Below, piece by piece: positions 27,170-34,259 of a stretch of DNA of 64,000 nt (position 1 is its first letter; each line of letters begins with the position of its first letter). This DNA is from Commensalibacter papalotli (ex Servin-Garciduenas et al. 2014). Its GTDB lineage: Bacteria; Pseudomonadota; Alphaproteobacteria; Acetobacterales; Acetobacteraceae. The stretch is from NCBI RefSeq assembly GCF_000527695.1, contig NZ_ATSX01000001.1:806001-870000 (forward strand), read 5' to 3'. Position numbers and translations under genes: made by a program. The notes beneath the pieces are model-generated. The model made no database searches, was not told the origin of the DNA, and was given only the letters and a program-made list of their open reading frames with translations.

Positions 27170-27900
27170 TATGGTTTTTTCTTTGCTGATTGCTCTTGAA
27201 CACCGCTTGCCTTTTCCGTTTGCAACTGCCCTTGATCTTTACTCGTGCCACTTCCAGCCGTCGCATAACCAAGTGATGTGGCGTTAGCCTTTTGAACAAC
27301 TTCTCTTACCGAAATAGACGCATTATACATTTGCTGGCTTTCAGGCCCTCGGGTTATAGAAAAATCAATAATATTCACATAAGGAATGGATAACTCGACT
27401 GTATGTAAAGTGAATAACTGCAAGGAAGCTCGAGCTTTTTTCAAAGCTTTTTCGAAATATTTCCTTTGTTTTTCTGTTCCTGTAACAACATAATTCACAT
27501 TTGCAGTAATCGGTCGGACAACTTTGTTATAAGACATAAACTGTCCTGCCATTAATGGGGCATCTGTGATCTCTGTTGGATTGCTGTAGTTTAATTGAAC
27601 AACGCCAGCTTCAACTTGTGTATTAACTGATAATGATTTTTTAAAGGATTCCATAGAACCAGTTAAAGCATCGTAAACCTTACCAGCGACCCCAGCATTG
27701 CCAGTATTAGGAACATTTGTTGTATCTGCATTATCAGGGGCAACAGCAATAAAAACAGGATTTACAGGAATATAAAACGGATTACCGTCTTTGTTGAATA
27801 ATCCAACTTGTGTGTTGCGATTAACCAGATCATTGATTAATTGCCACCCTTTTGCCTGTAATGCAGACCCCGCAACTGTGCTTATTCCAATACTTGCCAT
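27169..27900 (-). CDS. Tail-tip/baseplate protein, possibly Dit-like
   Basis: 243 aa. The middle (150-210) has YFEKALKKARASLQLFTLHT and VNIIDFSITRGPESQQMYNA, strands with the order seen in Dit-like or gp41-like central tail-tip proteins, and the C-terminus is a polar low-complexity tail rich in Gln, Lys and Ala. It is followed directly by the plug-like gene. Assignment is by position and weak pattern; it could be another baseplate ring component. Confidence 0.55.
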   Translation of the reverse strand: MASIGISTVAGSALQAKGWQLINDLVNRNTQVGLFNKDGNPFYIPVNPVFIAVAPDNADTTNVPNTGNAGVAGKVYDALTGSMESFKKSLSVNTQVEAGVVQLNYSNPTEITDAPLMAGQFMSYNKVVRPITANVNYVVTGTEKQRKYFEKALKKARASLQLFTLHTVELSIPYVNIIDFSITRGPESQQMYNASISVREVVQKANATSLGYATAGSGTSKDQGQLQTEKASGVQEQSAKKKP

Positions 27901-27910
27901 GATTTTTCCA

Positions 27911-27937
27911 ATAAAAAAGCCACCGCGTGGGTGGCTT
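27911..27937 (-). terminator. Rho-independent terminator
   Basis: Stem AAGCCACC / GGTGGCTT, 5-nt loop, and a T-run on the minus strand. It lies between the 89-aa gene and the Dit-like gene, so baseplate genes below it probably need their own promoter. Confidence 0.7.
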
Positions 27938-27962
27938 CGTTGTTTGTTAATTCTTATAATAG

Positions 27963-28232
27963 TTAACCTGCTAATCTTCTGGCATCTGTAGCTTTTTCTT
28001 GGATAAGACCCAGCATAAGCTCAATCCTTTCCTTTAAAGCACCAAGCCTCATATCTTTGTCATCGTCTTCAAGTTCGCCAACAAGTTGGAAAATCTCTTG
28101 AATAGATTCTTCGACCATCTGAGCAGCAGGTCTTAAATTATAAGTAAACCATTTAAAAAGATGATCTTGCTTATAACGAATAACATTTTGTTGTTTAACA
28201 ACCTCGAAATCAACACAAGCAGAAATAGCCAT
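27963..28232 (-). CDS. Phage protein of unknown function
   Basis: 89 aa, largely helical and acidic (EESIQEIFQLVGELEDDDKD), with no domain recognised. It lies 10 nt after the 99-aa gene and before a terminator. The pair could be a tail assembly chaperone set, by analogy with two small genes found beside tape-measure genes, but no slippery-sequence fusion is evident. Confidence 0.5.
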   Translation of the reverse strand: MAISACVDFEVVKQQNVIRYKQDHLFKWFTYNLRPAAQMVEESIQEIFQLVGELEDDDKDMRLGALKERIELMLGLIQEKATDARRLAG

Positions 28233-28242
28233 GTTATCCTCC

Positions 28243-28542
28243 TCATATTTTAAGATAACGTTGGAAGTCTTGCAAAGTAACCATTAACAAACGATTTAAA
28301 GGTGTTTGAGGTTGCAATGCTAATGCTTTTTGTGCAGCTTTTAATCTAAAATCTGTCCCAGAATCATATGTAATTTTATAATCAGAGATCATATTTAAAA
28401 CACTCTCATCATCAATATGATCTTCGGTATCATTAATTAATGCCAAGGCAGCTTCACTGAAATCCAGCCATTGAAAATCTTCTTCTGTTAAAAGAGGGTT
28501 AGTGTTATCACGAGCTGTGAATTTAAATGTCTTTTTTGTCAT
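28243..28542 (-). CDS. Phage protein of unknown function
   Basis: 99 aa, with several acidic helices and an ending TPLNRLLMVTLQDFQRYL. It lies between the ORF6N-domain gene and the 89-aa gene. No family is recognised; a chaperone role is possible from size and neighbours only. Confidence 0.5.
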   Translation of the reverse strand: MTKKTFKFTARDNTNPLLTEEDFQWLDFSEAALALINDTEDHIDDESVLNMISDYKITYDSGTDFRLKAAQKALALQPQTPLNRLLMVTLQDFQRYLKI

Positions 28543-28553
28543 AATGAATACTT

Positions 28554-29357
28554 CTAAAATTGTGAAACGAGTTGTAAACGACCTTGGCCGATCAGCTTAT
28601 CCATATGAAATGCAATTACAGCATGTCCCTCATATTTAAGCCATTCATTTACACCATCAACATGATACAGCCAACGACCAGTCTCACGGCTTGGACGCAC
28701 CAAGTTTCCTTTACCAACAGATAATAAATACCTTCTACAGCGATGCGTACATTTATAAACTAATCTACGGCGACCCTTTTGTGGAATCTTCATATCCTTT
28801 AAAAACTCAACAATCGGCTTATAATCAGTTACAAACGCTCCAGATGGGTCATAACTTGATTTAAGAAACCGAATTTCCTCACATAACGCTTTGATCTGTG
28901 TTTCAAATTGTTCCTTAATCGGAAGTAAAGATTTATTCACAATCCCTTTGACGATACCACCCAATTGGTTTGATGAAGTAACCATAGCCTCTTGCTGAAC
29001 TCGGAAATAATGTGAAACCAACTCCCGTTGAACTTTCCATGCCAATTCATCTGTAAAAGATTTTACCAGCATCAAATAACCAGTTTCAGTTAAGAGAATA
29101 ATTTTTTCGGGAACGCTACCGTCATTTCTTGCAAAACCAAGCGTACGAATTTCGTTCGCTTGCCTAATATCGAAGTAATCTTCACCTGCTATTAATCTAG
29201 ATTTATTTTTATTGAAATTACGACGCGCTGTACCATCTACTCTCTGATGAACTTCATCCATCATATTCAACGTAATTACACGTTGTTTTTTATATTCAGT
29301 GATTGGAAGAGAAATTTCTCCCACATTTACAATTTTTATGCTATTAATATTACTCAC
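28554..29357 (-). CDS. ORF6N-domain phage regulator / antirepressor-like protein
   Basis: 267 aa. The N-terminal 110 residues fit the ORF6N/BRO-type DNA-binding domain: ITLNMMDEVHQRVDGTARRN, then a basic KNKSRLIAGEDYFDIR, and LLTETGYLMLVKSF. The C-terminal half is basic (KGRRRLVYKCTHRCRRYLL) with a Trp-rich end and may be a second nucleic-acid-binding domain. Such proteins often control lysis-lysogeny as antirepressors. The Shine-Dalgarno region before the ATG is GGAAAA, which is weak. Confidence 0.72.
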   Translation of the reverse strand: MSNINSIKIVNVGEISLPITEYKKQRVITLNMMDEVHQRVDGTARRNFNKNKSRLIAGEDYFDIRQANEIRTLGFARNDGSVPEKIILLTETGYLMLVKSFTDELAWKVQRELVSHYFRVQQEAMVTSSNQLGGIVKGIVNKSLLPIKEQFETQIKALCEEIRFLKSSYDPSGAFVTDYKPIVEFLKDMKIPQKGRRRLVYKCTHRCRRYLLSVGKGNLVRPSRETGRWLYHVDGVNEWLKYEGHAVIAFHMDKLIGQGRLQLVSQF

Positions 29358-29392
29358 AGCTATTTTCCTTTTCTTTGGAATAGCGATTAAGA

Positions 29393-29433
29393 AAAGCAGC
29401 AGAAGCGACCGTCCAAAGTGTTTCTGCTGCTTT
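29393..29433. terminator. Bidirectional hairpin terminator
   Basis: Perfect 12-bp stem AAAGCAGCAGAA / TTCTGCTGCTTT around a 17-nt loop. On the plus strand a run of T follows. It lies between the Arc-like gene and the ORF6N gene. Confidence 0.7.
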
Positions 29434-29458
29434 TTTATTGTCTGTTGTTAAGATCGTT

Positions 29459-29623
29459 TCAGTTTTCATTCATTACGACCTTTTTCTCATTTTTTCTCGC
29501 CTGATCAATATAATAAACAAATTGACTATTAAGCGATCTACGTTCCTCGTCAGCTTTATCTTTAACCCATTTTTTCAATTCAATAGGTAGTCTGATGCTA
29601 TGACATGTAGTTTTTGTATCCAT
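29459..29623 (-). CDS. Arc-like ribbon-helix-helix repressor
   Basis: From the ATG at 29623 (GGGA upstream) the product is 54 aa. CHSIRLPIELKKWVKDKADE RRSLNSQFVYYI shows the RHH strand, helix and helix of Arc: a beta strand with polar residues for DNA contact, then SLNSQ at the second helix cap. The longer frame to 29665 adds residues from the operator region and is unlikely. Divergent from a second Arc-like gene at 29713 and probably an autoregulator through the inverted repeat between them. Confidence 0.72.
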   Translation of the reverse strand: MDTKTTCHSIRLPIELKKWVKDKADEERRSLNSQFVYYIDQARKNEKKVVMNEN

Positions 29624-29643
29624 AATAAATTCCCATAATATTA

Positions 29644-29666
29644 TATGGTATATATTGTATACCATA
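29644..29666. promoter_or_regulatory. Perfect inverted repeat, probable Arc-type operator
   Basis: Arms TATGGTATA (29644-29652) and TATACCATA (29658-29666) are perfect 9-bp complements around a 5-nt spacer. The site lies between two divergent Arc-like genes. Its 21-23 bp size matches the operator of P22 Arc. Confidence 0.65.
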
Positions 29667-29712
29667 ATGTAACCTATATCACTATTAAAAAAAAAATGCT
29701 ATAGAAAAAATT

Positions 29713-29970
29713 ATGAAAAGAGCTGATCCTTTATTTAAACTTAGACTCCCTGATTATATGAGGGAGAAACTAGAACACGAAGCATCTCAAAAAAGACGCT
29801 CGCTTACGGCTGAAATATTAGATCGACTAGAGCAATCTTTTTCTGATACCAACGAAAGGTTATCTGCTTTAGAAAATCTTGTTTTTGATACGAAATATGG
29901 AAATGAATCTATCAGAGATGAATTTGATGAATTACGTCGCCAAAACAATTTGGGAATCGATTACGATTAA
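29713..29970 (+). CDS. Arc-like ribbon-helix-helix protein with C-terminal helix
   Basis: 85 aa. LFKLRLPDYMREKLEHEASQ KRRSLTAEILDRLEQSF is split by spacing into an Arc strand and two helices, with SLTAEI at the family-conserved cap; a coiled or helical acidic tail (NERLSALENL onwards) follows. It diverges from the Arc-like gene at 29623 over an 89-nt gap holding an inverted repeat. The pair likely forms the element's regulatory switch. Confidence 0.75.
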   Translation: MKRADPLFKLRLPDYMREKLEHEASQKRRSLTAEILDRLEQSFSDTNERLSALENLVFDTKYGNESIRDEFDELRRQNNLGIDYD

Positions 29971-30027
29971 ATAACCCCTTGCCAACGCTCCTAAACTTCC
30001 CTATCGTTTCGGAAAAGGAGAGTCGTT

Positions 30028-30375
30028 GTGAAGAAATTATTGCTTGCTAGTATGTTAGCTTTTGGATTGCCAGCCGTTGCTTATGGACAAAGTGATGATG
30101 CTCCTAGTTTAATGAAAATGATAGAAGATAAAACACATGTATGTAAAAACATTCAAGGCAATATGAAACAAATACTTGAACAACAAAAAGAATGCGAACA
30201 AAGAGAAGATAATTTTAAGAAACTTGAAAAATTAGGCTGGTGTTTAGGGTTACAGTACAATTCAAATAGAGGTGCTTTTTGGATGCGCTGCAACAAAAAA
30301 GAAAGAAATGATATTACAATTCCTTATGGGCAAAGTGAATTATATTTTAATGGGGGCTTAGTAAGTCATTATTAA
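30028..30375 (+). CDS. Small secreted protein, prophage cargo
   Basis: 115 aa, starting at a GTG (30028) with AAGGAG (30015-30020) upstream. A signal peptide (MKKLLLASMLAFGLPAVAYG, cleavage likely before QSDD) is followed by a helical segment with two Cys (CKNIQGNMKQILEQQKEC) and a short domain with two more (WCLGLQYN, WMRC). The gene is on the plus strand, opposite the tail genes, and its stop overlaps the convergent spike gene by 4 nt, the usual sign of a cargo (moron) gene. Role unknown; a periplasmic or secreted factor such as superinfection exclusion or lysozyme inhibition is conceivable. Confidence 0.68.
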   Translation: MKKLLLASMLAFGLPAVAYGQSDDAPSLMKMIEDKTHVCKNIQGNMKQILEQQKECEQREDNFKKLEKLGWCLGLQYNSNRGAFWMRCNKKERNDITIPYGQSELYFNGGLVSHY

Positions 30376-30923
30376 ACACTACCAACAGGCTCGGTAGTAT
30401 TATCTCCATTATGCCCCTTTCCGTGTACGTGGGAATTAAAAGACTTGCCAGCAATAATCACATCATCCGATACAGTCAGCCTTCCTTTAATTTCCACACC
30501 ATTAACATCTATCTTTAAATACGTTGTTGGTTCGTCCAATAACAAAGAGGCAATATAAATACCATCTGATAAAGAATAGGCTCTTTTACTTGCTTGCGCC
30601 GTTACTTTTTTATTTTCTTTGACGTTGGAAATATCACGAGAACAAAATACAACCAAACCAATATCACCGACAACAGGGTCGCAGATAATCCCATAAGTGC
30701 CTCCTTGTAAGCGTGTATAGGGTATATCGTTAATTTCTGCATGATCTACGGATTGATTCTTTGAATCAGACATCTGCACCATTGGTTGGACTCTGACTGT
30801 TTTGCTTGTCGTATCAACAGACAGAACTTTGACAATCGTGGCAGTATTAATATTCTTTATTTGTGCTTTAATCCTTGTATTAATAAGATTTTCTTCACAA
30901 TTTACAGAACGTTTACCCGCCAT
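30372..30923 (-). CDS. Baseplate spike protein, Gp138 N-terminal type
   Basis: 183 aa. The N-terminal OB-like part (TATIVKVLSVDTTSKTVRVQP; PVVGDIGLVVFCSRDIS) matches the Gp138/gpV central spike family. The C-terminal third (YLKIDVNGVEIKGRLTVSDD, then SHVHGKGHNG with a His-x-His metal-site pattern) is typical of a trimeric spike needle that holds an iron ion. The gene overlaps the hub gene by 11 nt. It is the membrane-piercing tip of a contractile tail. Confidence 0.78.
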   Translation of the reverse strand: MAGKRSVNCEENLINTRIKAQIKNINTATIVKVLSVDTTSKTVRVQPMVQMSDSKNQSVDHAEINDIPYTRLQGGTYGIICDPVVGDIGLVVFCSRDISNVKENKKVTAQASKRAYSLSDGIYIASLLLDEPTTYLKIDVNGVEIKGRLTVSDDVIIAGKSFNSHVHGKGHNGDNTTEPVGSV

Positions 30924-31911
30924 CGCCCATTGCCCCTCTTGTATTTTGATTAGCCATTTCTATTGTTGTAAACCAAGGCCCTCCTGGCATTTCACAAGAT
31001 AAATCATGCTCCATTGAGACCATATACTGCCATATTCCATCTGCTGGCTTAAATTGGCCATTGGTATTTACTCTTACCTTTTGCGCCCATTTTAAGGTTG
31101 GTTTAAATAGACTTCTTATAACTATTCCATTACCTGAATAACTTGGATATCCAATCATTCCTGTGGCTGGCGAAAAGGTAAGTGGTGAGAATTGAACATC
31201 ACCACCCGATGGAAACATGTATAGAATACCCCCATTGATTGAATATTCAAAATCAGCATCATTCGCACAAGTTTGTAATTGGTTTAATAATGGGCCACTG
31301 TAATTTGGATTGTTTAACGTAGCTGTCACACCCAGATTTTTAACTGTGGTAAGACCATTTGGCGTATCGCTATATCTTTTTTGATATTTATTGATGATGC
31401 CCTTTATCACATCTTCGGCTTGGACTTTTCCTTTGAAAGATATTGAATCGGCTGGCATCAAGTTTGTGCCGCCCATTGTTTGTGCTTCGATACGTACATT
31501 AACATTTGGTTGTGCATTCATATCTGCATAGGAAACCATAATATTGCCAGTAAAGATTTTAGTCCAAACGGGATTTTCTTCTGTACTGCTATCCGTAGTT
31601 GCGTAAACTTCAATTTGGGTTTGTGTCTGCCAAGCCTCGTTATTGTAAAAACCAACTGTTGAAATGACATTGGCAAGGTTTATTGGCATATTGTAAATCG
31701 TAATCGTGGCTTGTTCCAATACACTTCCACCATACGCATTTATTTTAACCTCTGACCGATAATGTTCTAACATTAGAGAGTTATCTTTATTGTTAGAGAT
31801 AAAAACCTTCTTACCAGCCTGATTTTTTCCACCGATAAATTTGTATTTTAATTTACGATGAATAAAAGCATTTGCGATGGCTTTTGTGCCAACAGATATT
31901 GTTTCACCCAT
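30913..31911 (-). CDS. Baseplate hub protein
   Basis: 332 aa. Contains KINAYGGSVLEQATITIYNMP and TGNIMVSYADMNAQPNV, features of central hub (gpD/gp27-like) proteins of contractile-tail baseplates, with a C-terminal helical KWAQKVRVNTNGQFKPADGIW. It begins on the same base as the tape-measure stop (31911) and overlaps the spike gene, the normal hub position. Structural role inferred from family and order. Confidence 0.7.
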   Translation of the reverse strand: MGETISVGTKAIANAFIHRKLKYKFIGGKNQAGKKVFISNNKDNSLMLEHYRSEVKINAYGGSVLEQATITIYNMPINLANVISTVGFYNNEAWQTQTQIEVYATTDSSTEENPVWTKIFTGNIMVSYADMNAQPNVNVRIEAQTMGGTNLMPADSISFKGKVQAEDVIKGIINKYQKRYSDTPNGLTTVKNLGVTATLNNPNYSGPLLNQLQTCANDADFEYSINGGILYMFPSGGDVQFSPLTFSPATGMIGYPSYSGNGIVIRSLFKPTLKWAQKVRVNTNGQFKPADGIWQYMVSMEHDLSCEMPGGPWFTTIEMANQNTRGAMGDGG

Positions 31912-33674
31912 TAACTCATCCCACTTATTCCATTAAAGTTTCTAGCACTTGGATAACCCACCGCTTGCTTAACCGCCTTTTTAACGTTCTCTACAGAGCC
32001 ATTCGTTACGTTGATGTTTACCGTTGGACTGTTATTGATGTTGTGCGTTGTATTGTTAGCCTGTGCTTGCTTCATTTGTGCTTGACGTTGATATGGGGAT
32101 ATATTTACTTTATTCTGATTTAAAGCACGATTCACATGTACAATATGACCCATTCTTTCAATTGATTGACCTTGTATATCTTTAGGCCTCTCATAATAAG
32201 CAACAGATGCAATTGTGGCTTGATTAGCATTCGTAGCCTTTCTTATCTTATCACCCGCAGCTTTTTCAGTATTTTGCATTTCCCATTTTAAAAATTTAAT
32301 CTGTTCTTCAAGTGTGCTTTGACGAATATCATGCCCAAATATTCTTTCAAAATTAGCTTGCCGATCAGAATGCCATTGAGCCACTCCAAAAGCCTTGCCA
32401 CCATCTCCAATAGCTTGATGATTTAATCCTTTACCACTTTCACCCATCAGGTTAGCAATAATTCCTTTTGCCTGCTCGTCAGTAAAGGAGCCATTTTCAT
32501 CTTTTGATGTAAGGATTTTAAATGCACTTTGAACAGCAGATGAATTTAATTTGCCACCGCCACTTCTTATCACAGGCACCCGATCACCAGCACGGGCAGA
32601 CGGAATAATTGCATCAGCAATTGTCTTGCCTACACTTGTGCTTGGCTGATTAGGTATATCAATTTGTTTATTGTCTAAACGACGTTTAATCTGTTCGATA
32701 GGCTCGTAAAACTGGCTGTCAATATAAACATAAACCCCGCCTTTGGTTTGAACATAGTATTTATTGTTCCATGATGATTGCAATACTCTGGCATTTAATT
32801 CGCGTTCAATATTCCTTGCTCGTCCATTTCTATTCCACTGGCCATTTTTATCGCGACGTGAAATACCATCCCACATAGAGGTTGATTGTGCATCAGTGAT
32901 ATTGCCACCTGTTAAATCCCAAGCAACCATAGGAGCAACACCCGCTAAACGACCGCCACCTTTTGCAATAGCTTTTGGATTACGCTCTGCCCATTCACTG
33001 GCTTCAACGCCTTTCCCTGCAATCCATTTTGTTCCATCCCAAACTTTATTCCCACCCCATTTGGCTCCACGCCATAATGCAGAACCTAAACCACTTTTAG
33101 GAGCCGTTTTAGTTGCAGCGATACCCACACCTGGTAAAAGCCCTTTTGATAACTTTAAAATTGTTAGTAAACCAAAAATGGAACCCCCAAACGTAGTAAT
33201 GGCCGTTGTCGCCATTGCTAAACTAGGATAATTTGAAACAAAACCTGTCAATGCTTTCATAAAATCTATAGCGGTAGGGGTTATTGCTTCTATAGCTTTA
33301 GCTTCTGCCGTTTCATAAGCTGTTCTAAGTTTTTGCCTTTCCGCATCAAGTTTGGCGTTTGCTGGCATTGCCTTTGCTTTAGAAGATAACGGAACATCTC
33401 TTTCATCACCGTTCTTTGTTGTTTCTAAATGAATATAAGCTTCATCTAAATGCAAATCACCCCAAGTAAAACAGCATAATTCCCCTCTCCTCATGGCTGT
33501 TTCAATAGCCAGACAAAAAGCAAATGCTGTCCATTGACTGGAAGACTTAGGAGAGCTTTTCATATCCCAACTTAACTGATTAACAATAAGCAATTTCTCT
33601 TGTTCTGAAATACGCCTATCTCTAGCTTTTGGATTTTTAGGTCGTTGTATCATTTGAATAGGATTGTTAGGCAA
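31911..33674 (-). CDS. Chimeric frame: integrase middle fused to tape-measure/tail-lysozyme C-terminus
   Basis: 587 codons of mixed origin. Residues 1-~101 are tyrosine-integrase catalytic core (IETAMRRGELCCFTWGDL with the first catalytic Arg, and TTKNGDERDVPLSSKA). From about residue 103 the sequence is tape measure: AITPTAIDFMKALTGFV, then hydrophobic glycine-rich segments and KWGGNKVWDGTKWIAGKGVE, and finally a tail-tip lysozyme domain (IIANLMGESGKGLNHQAIG, FGVAQWHSDRQ). The join, near 33370, is in frame. The integrase HxxR and Tyr are missing. An internal ATG at 33368 could start a tape-measure-only product. Probably not functional as a tape measure, because it lacks the long helical N-terminus that sets tail length. 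Confidence 0.82.
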   Translation of the reverse strand: MPNNPIQMIQRPKNPKARDRRISEQEKLLIVNQLSWDMKSSPKSSSQWTAFAFCLAIETAMRRGELCCFTWGDLHLDEAYIHLETTKNGDERDVPLSSKAKAMPANAKLDAERQKLRTAYETAEAKAIEAITPTAIDFMKALTGFVSNYPSLAMATTAITTFGGSIFGLLTILKLSKGLLPGVGIAATKTAPKSGLGSALWRGAKWGGNKVWDGTKWIAGKGVEASEWAERNPKAIAKGGGRLAGVAPMVAWDLTGGNITDAQSTSMWDGISRRDKNGQWNRNGRARNIERELNARVLQSSWNNKYYVQTKGGVYVYIDSQFYEPIEQIKRRLDNKQIDIPNQPSTSVGKTIADAIIPSARAGDRVPVIRSGGGKLNSSAVQSAFKILTSKDENGSFTDEQAKGIIANLMGESGKGLNHQAIGDGGKAFGVAQWHSDRQANFERIFGHDIRQSTLEEQIKFLKWEMQNTEKAAGDKIRKATNANQATIASVAYYERPKDIQGQSIERMGHIVHVNRALNQNKVNISPYQRQAQMKQAQANNTTHNINNSPTVNINVTNGSVENVKKAVKQAVGYPSARNFNGISGMS

Positions 33675-34108
33675 TTCAACGCCCCATTCTTTTATTGCTA
33701 TGTTAATGATAGCTCTGATATCAAAATCAATTCACGATTAACAGTGGATGGTTGCACTTGCGTTAATCTCTTATCACGCCATGAAGCCATATGTTTATTC
33801 GTTAAGTTTTCAATCGGAATTAGAAAAGTAGGGTCTGCACACAACTGATCGATGCGATTTCTTTCCTCTCTATAGCCTTTTTTGGCAGGAGATATAGTAT
33901 TTTTATATTTTTGGAATACATCAACAACGCTTAGAACACCACTAACAACAATCTCTTGATTAAGATTTTCATTATTTAAAATCATAGCCTCCATTTGATA
34001 AGCCCATATTTCAGCTTGAGCTTTAGTATCAAAAGTTGCAGACTTACGAAACCCTTTACGGCTTACTTGAACACGATAAGAGCCGTTTCTTTTAATGATG
34101 GTTGCCAT
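33372..34108 (-). pseudogene. Tyrosine integrase, frameshifted and 3'-truncated
   Basis: The ATG at 34108 opens a 136-codon frame with the N-terminal arm-binding domain (MATIIKRNGSYRVQVSRKGF) and SAM-like core-binding part (WRDKRLTQVQPSTVNRELIL). Near 33712 the frame breaks: the next frame continues IINIAIKEWGVELPNNPIQ, as expected of an intact integrase, so one base was lost or gained. The catalytic core then runs to about 33372, where it is replaced by tape measure. It lies next to attR, the usual integrase position. Excision would need an enzyme from elsewhere. Confidence 0.85.
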
Positions 34109-34148
34109 GATATACCTTTAAATGCGAGTCTATAAGGCAGTATATCAT

Positions 34149-34168
34149 GGTGTAAATTGGTGTAAAAT
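34149..34168. repeat. Tandem GGTGTAA-type decamers near the right prophage end (possible integrase arm sites)
   Basis: Direct decamers GGTGTAAATT and GGTGTAAAAT, matching the pair at 11240-11259 in sequence and orientation. They lie just upstream of the integrase ATG. Confidence 0.5.
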
Positions 34169-34259
34169 ATATTAAAAAATATATGAAAATAATATAAAAT
34201 GTTATAAAATATAACATCTAAGTGATTGAATTCAAATATAATTTAATAAAATCAGTGAG

